Below are positions 45,177 to 54,831 of a DNA stretch of 64,000 nucleotides, piece by piece. Position 1 is the first letter of the stretch; each line of letters begins with the position of its first letter. Source of the DNA: Nemertoderma westbladi (lineage: Eukaryota; Xenacoelomorpha; Nemertodermatida; Nemertodermatidae); NCBI GenBank assembly GCA_032718475.1, contig JAUCBJ010001762.1:1-64000 (forward strand), given 5' to 3'. Position numbers and translations under genes: made by a program. Below the pieces are notes generated by a model, which had not been told where the DNA came from, searched no databases, and was given only the letters and a program-made list of their open reading frames with translations.

Positions 45177-45586
45177 GGGATGAACTCACATAGAATATCT
45201 TCAACGTTTATCCCGGGGGCGAAGTAACACGATATTACTACAAAGTCCCCAACAGATACAGCGATTACTGACTTATTGGACACTATGACCTTTTGAAGTA
45301 CATTGAGTTTCGCATTTATTCCAACTGTAATGCCGCCAACTGGGCGTCCTCTGGCAGGTTTAGCGCACGGAATATTAAATGATGTGTATCCCGGAATAAT
45401 CAGGTCAAGTTCCATTGTTTCAGTGAGCAGTAGAACATCGGTGTCACTGAGGGTGTTGTCCATAGTCGTATCCATTGTCGATTGGAAACCTTCCACATTC
45501 CACACAACAAAGCTGATAGATTTACTAGGTACATTTGAGTCACAGGGAAGGTTCTCTGAGAACGGGAGGGCTGTGAGTAATACAAC
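45177..45586 (-). pseudogene. LINE1-B endonuclease N-terminal part
   Basis: VWNVEGF...LLLTET...GDFVVISCYFAPG as in copy A. The frame then runs into the LINE2 3' end at 45168, so a longer apparent ORF (45071-45505) is a chimera of the two LINEs. Confidence 0.8.
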
Positions 45587-45763
45587 GTTTTCTGCTACAT
45601 TATATCTACTGCATAGGGATTGATGCTTGAGTAAACTGGCATTATATCTGTATGGTTTCCCACATCCAATGCATATAGTTTTTCCTGGGATCGACCGGGT
45701 GTTGGATTTTGTTGTGCTAGTTTTTACAGTTGATAAGTTCGAGGGTTCTCTTGTATCTTTGAG

Positions 45764-46321
45764 TCAGGTCGTTATTCCAGTTGTTCGGTTGGCTCGCGGT
45801 CTAAGTTCATGCGATTCCCGCTCTTCATTCGAGAGGCGATAGTTTCGCATTACGCAATTTTCTTCCCAGTTTGCAGGATCCATTGGATTTGCGCGGTCAT
45901 CTTGAGTGCATGTAATATGGAACGAGTTTGACACCTCGTCGTCGGACTCGGAATGCCTGTGCAGGGGTTGTGGCGTCACAAGCACATCCATGAACGGTAT
46001 ACCTTCATCTCTTAAGTACTGTTTGACGTTGTCGGCAGTTACGTTTTGATTAAACCTACCCACATAAATGTGGGCTAACTGCTGTGTCCTGACACGTTGG
46101 TCGACCCGGCGTGGCGCCACAGTAAGACTAGTGGCAGTCTTTGTGCCGCGACTTGCAGGTTGCCGTGGGTGTTGATAACGGTTGTTCTCGGATACATGTT
46201 GCATGTAGTCAGCCGGCTGGGTTCCTTGACGTAGAACTGTTGACGGCCGATTCCCTACCGGGGTTTGGCACTCTGTGTGTCCATGTGACATGTGACATGT
46301 GACATGTGTCCATGGGTCCAT
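45764..46321 (-). CDS. LINE1-B ORF1, RRM-like (185 aa)
   Basis: Contains IYVGRFNQNVTADNVKQYL and SNSFHITCTQDDRANP...WEENCVMRN, the two halves of the RRM-like domain of LINE ORF1 proteins that bind element RNA. Copy B lacks the upstream stop seen in copy A, so the frame extends to a Met at 46321, across a small TGACATG repeat. The true start may be the downstream Met of MQHVSENN. A frameshift may follow ESHEL, because the last residues differ from copy A. Confidence 0.65.
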   Translation of the reverse strand: MDPWTHVTCHMSHGHTECQTPVGNRPSTVLRQGTQPADYMQHVSENNRYQHPRQPASRGTKTATSLTVAPRRVDQRVRTQQLAHIYVGRFNQNVTADNVKQYLRDEGIPFMDVLVTPQPLHRHSESDDEVSNSFHITCTQDDRANPMDPANWEENCVMRNYRLSNEERESHELRPRANRTTGITT

Positions 46322-46331
46322 GTGACACTGT

Positions 46332-46623
46332 ATTAAAGAAGAGCAAAGTAACTTGCGGGAGTCGGTGTTTAAACTATTTTTATTTCTCTATAGAAACCTA
46401 AGCCTACTGTTAACTTTCGAGAAAATGTTTTTCACTGTACTTTCTCCTGATAAGCAGGTATCCAATGTGGCGCCTAAATATTTAACTTCCTTTTTATTTT
46501 CAATCTTATGTCCATTACTAGTGACTTCAAACTTAGTTACCTTCTTTAACTTTCTTTTGGAACCAAACAAAATACTTCCAGTCTTACCATAGTGAATGGA
46601 TAGCTTATTATCAACCAACCACT
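46332..46623 (-). pseudogene. LINE3 RT fragment (copy B)
   Basis: Duplicate of 31803-32094, cut by the LTR at 46624. Confidence 0.8.
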
Positions 46624-47277
46624 TGTAAGCGGATTCAATTCCGCCTCATTACCCACCAGAAAATGGGATAGTGGCATTTTCAGCAATATGTTGGAGATAC
46701 GAGATTAGCAATATTAATCTCATATCACAACCAACATTTGGGGGGGGGGGGGCAACACAAGCTCCAAAGCCACACACAAAGGAAGGTTAGAGGTCAAACC
46801 ACCTCGGAGGGGACACAGCTAGTAGAGGCTAGCAGCAGAGGGGAAACACTCCCAGAGAGTGCAAGGGTGACAAGTAGCATATTAGCCAACAAGGGGGAGG
46901 AAAGCACATGATAGGGCACAGGAGAGCATCCATTAGGTAACAGGCCACAGTAGAGTAGGAGGTGTAGCAATATTGGTATATCAATCATATATTGTGTCCG
47001 ATTTGGATTGCTAAGTCAGTTAGTTAGCTACTCAGTTTTAGTGCAGACCGGTAACAATTGTTCACCATCATCGGCTGTCATCATATACTATTACCGCTAT
47101 CGATCATATACTATTATCTCTGTCATATATAATTGTGCTATTATATATTATAACATCAAGAAACAACATCAAACTCTGATCGCTTTTCTCCAACAGCCTC
47201 GGCCAAGCTATCAGTACCATCTCAAAGCCTACGGTGACGCGTATAACAATCTACCCGGTCGGAATCTCTGATCCCGT
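46624..47277 (+). repeat. BEL/Pao LTR-B, 3'-truncated
   Basis: Matches LTR-A but has only a 13-nt G run (46740-46752). It ends at GATCCCGT, losing the final CACA. 13 nt of filler then leads into LINE2. Confidence 0.85.
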
Positions 47278-47290
47278 GTGGACGTGTGGT

Positions 47291-47841
47291 CATGTGGACG
47301 ACTTCTGTTACCTGGGATCATTGATCCGGAAGTCAGGTGAGGACCTTCGAATACGTAAGGGAAAGGCATGGGCAACCTTGAATAGGCTTTCCAGGATTTG
47401 GAAGTCACCGAGAATTAATCGGAAACTTAAGGTCCGATTATTTAGAGCAGCAGTAGTTCCAGTACAAGAATGCTATGCCGGGTTCATTGTGTCAAGTACA
47501 ATGCACACATCTCCAACGAGACACTATGTAACATTGGAGGTGTCTCATTGGTTCCCCCAAGCTTGACACTAGAACAAAATCGCCTCTTCTTTGCAGGACA
47601 TTGCTTTCACCGTGAGGACCAGCCAGTGCATAATCTTGTACTTTGGCAGCCTCATGGAGTGAATAAGCATGGTGGACAGCCCATGACTTTCTTGAGACGC
47701 AACTTAAAGGACACTGGCCTTACAGATGCGGATGATCTAGCAAATTTCATGGGTGATAGGGAGTTGTGGCGGTGCAATTTTGTTGACAAGCCGGCACAGC
47801 ATTCTTAAAAATGCAGCTGCAATGCAGCATGCCGATCCTAG
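47291..47841 (+). pseudogene. LINE2 copy C2, 3' fragment
   Basis: Near-identical to 39046-39609, including the same ~70-bp deletion after GTTCCAGTA. This shows it is a duplicate of copy C1 rather than a separate insertion. It ends in (TAG)n. Confidence 0.85.
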
Positions 47842-48359
47842 TAGTAGTAATAGTACTGTCTCAACTAAGGATGAGGTCCTGGAGATGAGGACGGGATGCA
47901 CCGGGATGTGACTATGGGGCGACCATAGACCCCATTCAGATCATAGAATCGATCAATATTAATGCTAGGAGACCAACTGACATCGAGGTCGAGCAGTACC
48001 GGTTCCTGGACGATATCGATTTTTCAATACCAGAGGTGGAATTCTCGAAGGTATCCATCATAGTGGGTATGGACTGCCCGTCGGCCCACTAAAGAGTACA
48101 GACGATCTTCGGGGAAGACAAACAGTGGGATCCGACAGCGATTCTCACGCCGTTCGGATGGATGCTTAGCGGCCCAATTAAAACTAAGATTCCACACAGG
48201 GTGTCGGAGACATCAGGGTGCATGCTACCAGGCACCGTTAAGGACGTAAAGGAGAAACCAGAGACTGTAGATGAGCTAGATGGGGAAGTAACAGCAAGAG
48301 TGTGGGCTGAGGAGAATGGATTCGACGCAGAAGACTTAGAGACAATGGGATGGAACTAG
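47842..48359 (+). pseudogene. BEL/Pao protease distal part, copy 2
   Basis: Same sequence as 39610-39977, with the same in-frame stop after MDCPSAH. It then continues past the duplication edge with TPFGWMLSGPIKTK...RVWAEENGF, the start of the protease-RT linker. Confidence 0.8.
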
Positions 48360-48794
48360 CAAGTATCGGTATGGGGATGGAGAGGAGTGGACGGCGAGAT
48401 GTCCGGAGGACAACAGTCCGGAGGAGTGTCTGGAGGAGTGTCCAGAGGAGTGCCCGGAAGAGACGCTGGTCCGGTTGAGAGGCATACCGAGAAGGGGAAA
48501 GTCGAGTAAGAAGACAGGGTGGAGAGGGATAGGATTACTATTGTCCGTTCTGTTTTATCTATTCTTCCGATTTCTTTTCATTCTACCGGCAGGTGAAGAC
48601 CAGATGAAGGGTGGCATTTTGCTGCCAGGAGATGAGGAAATCAAGAAGGCGGCGGAGAGACCCGATTTTAGGGTGGCGGAAGAGGGAGATCCAATTCCTG
48701 GTGAGTTGGAATTAGAGAAGAGAGTGTGGCGAAGGATTTGAAGACGTATAGGGTGGCAGTGGGACAGTGCCTACTGGAAGAAGGGGCACCTTAG
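48358..48794 (+). pseudogene. Pol remnant: Cys/Glu repeat, hydrophobic segment and pol C-terminus
   Basis: A frame overlapping the previous stop reads KYRYGDGEEW, then PEEC-type repeats (CPEDN.PEECLEECPEECPEE), and a 20-residue hydrophobic segment (GLLLSVLFYLFFRFLFILPAG) that could span a membrane. It stops at 48741. In the neighbouring frame the pol C-terminus follows at once: KTYRVAVGQCLLEEGAP and a TAG at 48792, matching the end of DUF5641 at 52147. RT, RNase H and integrase are absent between these parts. Confidence 0.55.
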
Positions 48795-48800
48795 AGTTTA

Positions 48801-48860
48801 GTCGTCCAATGTGTTGGACTGATGGGGTGGGAATGAGGGCGAGACGCCCTTCCCACACGC
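48801..48860 (+). promoter_or_regulatory. Conserved hairpin pair after the pol stop (copy 1)
   Basis: Hairpin 1: GTCCAA (48804-48809) pairs with TTGGAC (48814-48819). Hairpin 2: GTGGGA (48827-48832) plus AGGGCG (48836-48841) pair with CGCCCT (48845-48850) plus TCCCAC (48851-48856), with a 3-nt bulge. Both recur at 52159-52210 at the same distance from the pol stop. Confidence 0.65.
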
Positions 48861-49060
48861 AGTAAGAAATAAAAATAATTAAAAATAATTAAAATAATAA
48901 AATAATAAATAAGTACAAAGTTAGAAAGTAATACTTAGTAGAAGTTAGATAGTATGCTAGTAAATAAGTAGAAGTTAGTAAGAAAGTTAGTAAGTAGTTA
49001 GAAGTTACTAAGAAGTTAGAAGTAGGCAGTAAGGGAGTGTGGTATATTGACATGCCACGA
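48861..49060. other. AT-rich spacer
   Basis: Low-complexity AAATAATTAAAAT and AGTTAGTAAG repeats; no gene. Confidence 0.6.
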
Positions 49061-49325
49061 GTAGCAGCAGAGGGGTTGTGGGCACTGGAAGCGCCACGTA
49101 GAGAGTAGTAGCAGAGGGGTTGTGGGCAGCGGAAGCGCCACGTAGAAAGTAGTAGTAGAGAGGTTGTGGGCACCGAAAGCGCCACGTAGAAAAAGAGTAG
49201 AGGGGTTGTGGGCACCGAAAGTGCCACATAGATAGAGGTAGTAGCAGAGTGGTTGTGGGCACCAAAAGCGCCATGTAGATGGAGGTAGTAGCAGAGTGGT
49301 TGTGGGCACCGAAAGCTCCACGTAG
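49061..49325. repeat. Minisatellite, six units of 42-47 bp
   Basis: GGTTGTGGGC starts near 49074, 49118, 49162, 49204, 49251 and 49298. Each is followed by a GAAAGCGCCACGTAG-like block. The array is open in all three minus-strand frames, which produces spurious ORFs. Confidence 0.9.
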
Positions 49326-49560
49326 TTAGAGAGTTAGTAGAGGTAGAGAGTTAGTAGACTTAGAGGAGTCAGAGAGTTAGTAGAGTAGGAGTTAGAGAGT
49401 TAGTAGAGTTAGGAGTTAGTTAGAGTTAGTAGAGTTAGAGAGCTAGTTAAAGTTAGAGAGTTAGTAGAATTAGAGAGTTAGTAGTAAGTAGTAAGTAAGT
49501 AACTAGTAAGAGAGTTAGATAGTAAGTAGTAAGTAAGAAGTAAGTAGCAAGGTAGGTAGA
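49326..49560. repeat. AGTTAGTAGAG minisatellite
   Basis: Degenerate short repeats of AGTTAGAG and AGTTAGTAG, the same motif as at 52379-52957. Confidence 0.8.
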
Positions 49561-49986
49561 ATGATAGCACAGTGTAGTAGCATAAGAACTTGGCACCTTT
49601 GGGAGTGGTAGAGAGTACAGGAGCAGAGGGAGATATGGAGAGGAGGTGTTGGCGAGAGAGAGTGAGAGGAGTGCAATTCAGAGTGAAGTTAGATAGAGTG
49701 GAGTGAAGTTAGATAGAGTGGAGTGGAGTTAGATAGAGTAGAGTGGAGTTAGAGTGGAGTTAGAGTGAGAAGTTAGAGTTCAGAGTGAGAGAGTTTTTAA
49801 AATTGTGTGAGGATTCCACAATTGTCTCAAACAGAGACGTCAGATGTCTTGGTGCAACATAGGTTGTGGTTGCACCAAGAAGGGGTAGTAACATCATACC
49901 TAGAGGGGGCAGCCTGGAAAGCCGATTCCAAGTAAAAGAACTCCACCCCACACCCGATAGTAGATCGGGTTCCAGCGGAATTGAAG
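49561..49986 (+). other. BEL/Pao 3' UTR remnant
   Basis: Matches 55160-55500. It includes the hairpin CTTGGTGCAAC (49848-49858) with GTTGCACCAAG (49869-49879), also seen at 55365-55394. It is directly joined to an internal part of an LTR; the hairpin/polypurine region and the first part of the LTR are deleted. Confidence 0.7.
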
Positions 49987-50310
49987 CCACTGAATGAAGG
50001 CCACAGTAGTGTAGGAATGGCTACATATATATTGTCAATGCACATTTGTTCAGTTACTCAGTCGTTAGTTCAATGCAGACCGGTGATATTCTTCACCGTC
50101 ATCAATACATACCGGTACTGTTTTAGGAAACTATCATCATTCAGTTACTCAGTTTATTGTGCTATTATTATCAGGCCTATCATTATTAGAGAACATCAAG
50201 GGACAACATCGAACTCTTGTTATTTTATCACAATGGCTTCGGCCTAGCTACTATACAAACGGTGACGCATAGATTAACTTATCCGGTCGGGATCCCTTGA
50301 TCCCATCACA
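49987..50310 (+). repeat. LTR fragment (LTR-4), 5'-deleted
   Basis: Similar to the 3' half of LTR-A and LTR-5 (GCAGACCGGTGATATTCTTC, GGTGACGCATAG) and ends ...CCCATCACA at 50310, the normal LTR terminus. Pol sequence starts at the very next base. Confidence 0.8.
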
Positions 50311-52149
50311 AGGGTAGACGAGATAAGGGCGATGACTGATTTGGAAAGGTGGCACTACTGCCCTACGGACGAGAACCCAGCAGACTTGTTATCGAGGGGT
50401 GTGGCACGCCACACTTTCTCAAAGAAGGAAGTGTTGTGGCAGCACGGGCTACACTTCCTGAATGATAGATCGGCCTGGCCACCAATGAAGAAGGTGGAAG
50501 AGAGCTCAGAGGAAGTAGCACCAGGAGAAGAGGGAGAAGATTCAGAAGGAGAAGAGATATATAGTCAGATGGTGAGGGAGGTCAAGGAGGTGCAACCGAA
50601 ATCAAAAGAGCCATGCGACAACCCGACGGATAGGTTACTCAGCTACAGCTCCAGCTGGTATAAGACCAAGAAGTTGGTAGCATACTGGAGGGCCTACGGG
50701 GATTTCCTCAAGGGAGTTGGCAAGGACGCCAAGAGGAAACCAAACATCGATCTGGAGGGAGCGGCCAAGGTCGTAATATGGTACGAGCAGAGAAGGAACT
50801 ACGCCGATGAAGTGGATCGAGTTAGCAAGCAACAACATCTTCGCCGGGACAGCGAGCTCAACGCACTGTCACCACAACTAAACGATGACGGGATTCTGGT
50901 GATGAACTCCAGAGTGCTGAACAACAACAGCCTAATCATCCCACCAAAACCAGTAATCATCCCCAACAAATCGCCGATAGTCCACCAGATCGTTTGAGAC
51001 TCCCACAAGTCGATATTACACAGAAGCACCAACCAGACCCTCACGGAAATACGTAGGACTTTCTGGATCACGCAGTTAAGGAAGAAGGTGAAGGAGGTAG
51101 TGGGGCAGTGCCAGACCTGCCGACGGACGAGAAAGGAGTGGGCCGTACAGGAGATGGCGCCATTACCGGTCAGTAGAGTGAGACAGCACGACCCGCCATT
51201 CACGCACTGCGGCGTAGACATGTTCAGGCCAATTAAGATCAAGGTGATGCGACACACGGAGAAACACTACGGCATCATCTTCATATGCAACAACACGAGG
51301 GTGGTAGGAATAGAACTCGCTCAGGACGCTATGGCATCGGCATTCATTAATGCCTTAGAGAGATTTAGAGACCGCAAAGGTGGAACGATCGCAGTGATCT
51401 ATTCCGATAATGGGACCAACTTTGTGGGAGCAGAAAACGAGTTGGCAGAGGCCTTTGACATCCTAGAAGGAGAAGATGTCAGGGCGGCCATGAGGAGGCG
51501 ACAGGTGAAATGGGAGAGGGGGACGCCGTATGCGCCACATACCCTAGGATGTGTAGAGATGCTTACCCACAAGCCTCTCTACACATCCTAGGGTATGTGG
51601 TGCATACAGTTCCAAGCGTCTGATAACGAAGTTGATGAACACCCACATGGTGACAGAGGACATACTAAGAACGGTGCTAGCTAAGTGTGAGGGAATCATT
51701 AATAGCAGACCGCTATACCCGGAGAATGACGACCCAGAATGACTAGATGTGTTAACACCGGGCCACTTTCTGATGGAAAGGCCGGCGACCATCGACATGC
51801 GGGGTATAGATCCATATGACATACACTCCCGACGGAGTTGGAAAGTCGCCAAGGCGATAAGCGCCGAGTACTGGAGAAAGTGGGTCGAGGAAAACCTACC
51901 CACATTACACAGGAGGAGCAAGTGGAGAAACACCACTAGAGAGTTGAAGAAAGGTGACTTGGTGATCGTCACTGACGACACAATCATCAATAACCAGTAG
52001 AGACTAGTGAGAGTAGTAGACACTTACCCCGACGAGGACAGAAGAGTCTGATCGGTGGAAGTGCGGATAGGGGGTAAGATAGGAGCAAAGGACAGAAGAC
52101 GTACAGGAGGGCTGTAGGGAAGTGCTGCCTATTAGAAGGGGCACCATAG
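50311..52149 (+). pseudogene. BEL/Pao RNase H-integrase-DUF5641 region of pol, broken
   Basis: Reads RVDEIRAMTDLERWHYCPTD and ENPADLLSRG, the linker after RNase H, then the integrase. The zinc-binding region is interrupted by a TGA near 50995 and has QCQTC as its CXXC. The catalytic core has HCGVDMF (first Asp) and YSDNGTNF (second Asp), with the Glu expected in GCVE. At that point an inverted duplication (51535-51600) breaks the frame. The frame resumes with RLITKLMNTHMV...IINSRPLYPENDDPE, a stop, then LTPGHFLMERP and the DUF5641 region (WRKWVEENLPTLHRRSKW), and closes with KTYRRAVGKCCLLEGAP. Integrase would insert the cDNA; this copy cannot encode it. The RT is absent because an LTR end is fused to pol at 50310/50311. 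Confidence 0.87.
51535..51600. repeat. 24-bp inverted duplication inside integrase
   Basis: 51535-51558 and 51577-51600 are perfect reverse complements separated by 18 nt. Pairing continues outward for several more bases with single mismatches. The left arm is native integrase sequence (APHTLGCVE). Confidence 0.9.
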
Positions 52150-52154
52150 AATTT

Positions 52155-52215
52155 AGTCGTCCAAGTGTTGGACTGAGGGGGTGGGATTGAGGGCGAGACG
52201 CCCTTCCCACACAAA
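52155..52215 (+). promoter_or_regulatory. Conserved hairpin pair after the pol stop (copy 2)
   Basis: GTCCAA/TTGGAC (52159-52164, 52168-52173). GTGGGA+AGGGCG with CGCCCT+TCCCAC (52181-52186, 52190-52195, 52199-52204, 52205-52210). The pairing matches that at 48804-48856. Confidence 0.65.
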
Positions 52216-52378
52216 ATATAAAAAAAATAAAATAATAAAAGTAAAGAAGTGAAATAAAATAGAAAATCAGAAAGAGAAAGTAATAGTAGATAGTATGTAG
52301 TAGTAAGTAAGTAGGCAGATAGAGGTATAGGGAGTAAGAGAAACATACCACGGGAGTAAGAGGGTACATAGTACCGTT
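52216..52378. other. AT-rich spacer
   Basis: Low-complexity AAATAAAATAG and AGTAAG sequence; no gene. Confidence 0.6.
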
Positions 52379-52957
52379 AGAGTTAGAGAGTTAGTAGAGT
52401 TGTAGAGTTAGAAAGTTAGTAGAGTTAGAGTTAGAGAGTTAGTAGAGTTAGTAGAGTTAGAGGGTTAGAGAGTTAGAGAGTTAGTAGTGTTAGATAGTTA
52501 GAGAGTTAGTAGAGTTAGTAGAGTAAGAGTTAGAGAGTTAGTAGAGTTAGTAGAGTTAGATGGTTAGAGAGTTAGTAGAGTTAGTAGAGTTAGAGAGTTA
52601 GTAGAATTAAAGGGTTAGAGAGTTAGAGAGTTAGTAGAGTTAGAGAGTTAGTAGAGATAGAGTTAGAGAGTTAGTAGAGTTAGTAGAGTTAGAGGGTTGG
52701 AGAGTTAGAGAGTTAGTAGAGTTAGAGAGTTAGTAGAGTTAGTAGAGTTAGTAGAGTTAGAGAGTTAGTAGAGTTAGAGAGTTAGTACAGTTAGAGAGTT
52801 AATAGAGTTAGAGAGTTAGTAAAGTTAGTAGAGTTAGAGAGTTAGTAGAGTTAGTAGAGTTAGAGGGTTATAGAGTTAGAAAGTTAGTAGAGTTAGAGAG
52901 TTAGTAGAGTTAGAGAGTTAGTAGAGTTAGAGGGTTAGAGAGTTAGAGAGTTAGTAG
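52379..52957. repeat. ~580-bp GTTAGTAGAGTTAGAGA minisatellite
   Basis: Dozens of 8- to 17-bp units of AGTTAGTAG and AGTTAGAG. It lies between pol and the exonuclease/CCHC ORF, whose 5' part is missing exactly where the array ends. Confidence 0.92.
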
Positions 52958-52973
52958 GCGTCAGTTTAGAGTC

Positions 52974-54831
52974 AGTGGCAATGGGCCAACTCATGGGGCT
53001 CGTCTGCCACAAGCCGATGGACTGAGGTAAATACAGAGAGGAGTACGGAGTGGAGCTGGCGAACTCGCTGAAGTGGGGAGCGAGGCCAGGGAAACAGGAG
53101 GTGTATCAGTTCTGGAGAGGAGCGATAAAGATATATCAGAAGCGATATATCCTACAGGAGGATTGGATAATGATAGGTTTGTAAAACCTATTCATGGCCG
53201 TGGTTATCGGAAGAGAGCCAACGGCGTTTCTGCTGTCAGGATCACCCCTGGACTACAGAAGAGCCTTCAAGGTGGCCTTCGAAGGTCTGGCAGACCACCC
53301 GGGGCTAAAGGGTGAGTCGGTATACTACAACTGCCAGCATCTAGTAGACAGGGAGGTGGATACACCATATCAGAGATGGGAGAAGCTGGAGGCGGATAGT
53401 CTAGAGGAGAAGCAACTGGAAGTAGTCGCCAGACAAGAAAGGAGGGAGGCAGACGAAAGAGAGGCGGAAGCTAGAGGAGAGGACTACGGGTTCGAGGCCC
53501 AGAATTTGGACGAGTTATGGTGGGGATCAGGGAGCTCGGGCGAGTTTCTGGTGGAGGAGCTAGGATGGACGGAAGAATCGCCGAAACAGTCGACATCAGG
53601 ATTGCAAGAGATGCCCATGCCAGTGGGCTCTGAGAGCGATTTCGTAAGGAAGAGACCGAGAGAACTGGAAGGATGGAAAGTTACGGGCAAGAGCCAAGGT
53701 GGGAAGGGACACAGTGGGTCTGCCGGGATACCGGGTTTGGATCCACTCCCAGCGGGGGATGATGATGACGACGAGTTTGGGGAGATGCCGCCCATCGAGA
53801 GGATCGGCCACTCAGACAAGGACTGGGTTGGAGGGAGAGTGGTTACGGCCAGCGGGGCGAGGGCCTTCTGGGATAAACCCGGCAAGCGAACCTGGGTGCA
53901 CGAGGAGCCGGCGATGGATTTTGCGGGGAGCACCATCAGGTCGGGCAAGTAACCGGGAACGGCACCACGGGTAGTGTTTGGAGAGACAATGCCGAGGCGA
54001 GACAAGGACGTAGACATGGACAGGGATGTTAACATCCAGAAGTTTGCTTACCAACGGCTCCATAGACCTAGGAGACCGCTTGGGGCAAAAGACGACTTGG
54101 GGCGGGATGTGTTGATACACGGCTGCAATTACTGTGGGAGGCTTACTCACCAGGAAAAGAGCTGTTTGTATCGATTCGAGAAGGGGACAAGTTGCCTCTA
54201 CTGCCGCGAGTCGAGTCATAGGATGGGGGCGTGTCCGAGGTTGCACAACCGGTGCTCTAAGTGTAACTTTCGAGGGCACTACGGACACCAGTGCGACTGG
54301 ATGGACGACGAGGAGAAGTTTAAGATCTTCGAGGAGTGGGCTGACGTCTGCGTTATGACGCGACAGAGAATGAAGGCCCAGGAGTTCCGGTGGGGTTTCT
54401 TCAATATCAATCAGGAGGCCCATCTGGAAATTATTAAGTGGAGACTTCCGTTTACATACCAAGAAGTAGCGATGGCAGCACCGTATGGCGGGGTCATCTA
54501 TACGCAGCGGTATTTGGATAGATGGGCACCGGAGAACAGAAGAGAGTTTAGAGATTTCCGGGCGGAGCATGTGCCGCGAACCATGAAGATGATCTTGTGG
54601 GACGCTACTAGGGGGAAGCAGGATGGGCATTCGGAAGGGCCACCTGCGAAGCATTACCGGGAGCTAATAACACCAGCGCCCAAAGAATCGACCATGGGAA
54701 TTAGTAAGGCGGTAACGGCGAGAATGAGGAGTCTCAAAGAAGATAAGCCAGAGGGAAGGAAGCGACCCAGACAGGATGACAATAGAGGGAAGGAACTGAG
54801 ATGGTTCCCGAAGACGGGAGGAGCGAACTAA
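52974..54831 (+). pseudogene. Exonuclease-like/CCHC ORF, copy 2 (5'-truncated, stops)
   Basis: Begins at the equivalent of residue ~230 of the copy at 440-2560, so the first exonuclease motifs are missing. It keeps the motif III region (W-G-A-R-P...VYQFWRG, again without the Asp). In-frame stops are at 53023 (for a Trp), 53182 and 53950 (for a Gln). It retains a ~95-residue Glu-rich segment (~53378-53660) and the native C-terminus (~85 residues, Lys/Arg-rich, ending GGAN) that copy 1 has lost. The three CX2CX4HX4C knuckles (54125-54295) are intact. It sits downstream of integrase and upstream of the hairpin/polypurine tract/LTR. Confidence 0.8.

Larger units (their letters stand above)
41370..46331 (-). 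mobile_element. LINE1 copy B with nested LINE2
   Basis: Same order as LINE1-A (ORF1, endonuclease, RT on the minus strand). It is better preserved in the RT but split in the endonuclease by the LINE2 insertion at 43685-45168. Confidence 0.87.
39978..48223. repeat. Tandem segmental duplication, copy 2 (with internal deletion)
   Basis: 39978-47277 matches 26109-32757, and 47291-48223 matches 39046-39978 at equal length (933 bp). Between them only 13 nt (47278-47290) replace the ~6.3 kb from 32758 to 39045 of copy 1. Copy 2 also carries the LINE2 insertion at 43685-45168 and lacks the MITE. Confidence 0.8.

Noticed and set aside
45071-45505. 144-aa minus-strand ORF
   Set aside because: It crosses the LINE1/LINE2 junction at 45168 and joins endonuclease sequence to antisense LINE2 tail; a chimera, not a gene.
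48889-49321. Overlapping minus-strand ORFs with repeated P-T-T and L-L-L residues
   Set aside because: They read a 42-47 bp minisatellite that lacks stops in all three frames; the repeated peptides differ by frame and there is no domain.
49061-49325. CRISPR-like direct repeats with spacers
   Set aside because: Units are degenerate, the spacers are themselves repeated, and the genome is eukaryotic; this is a minisatellite.
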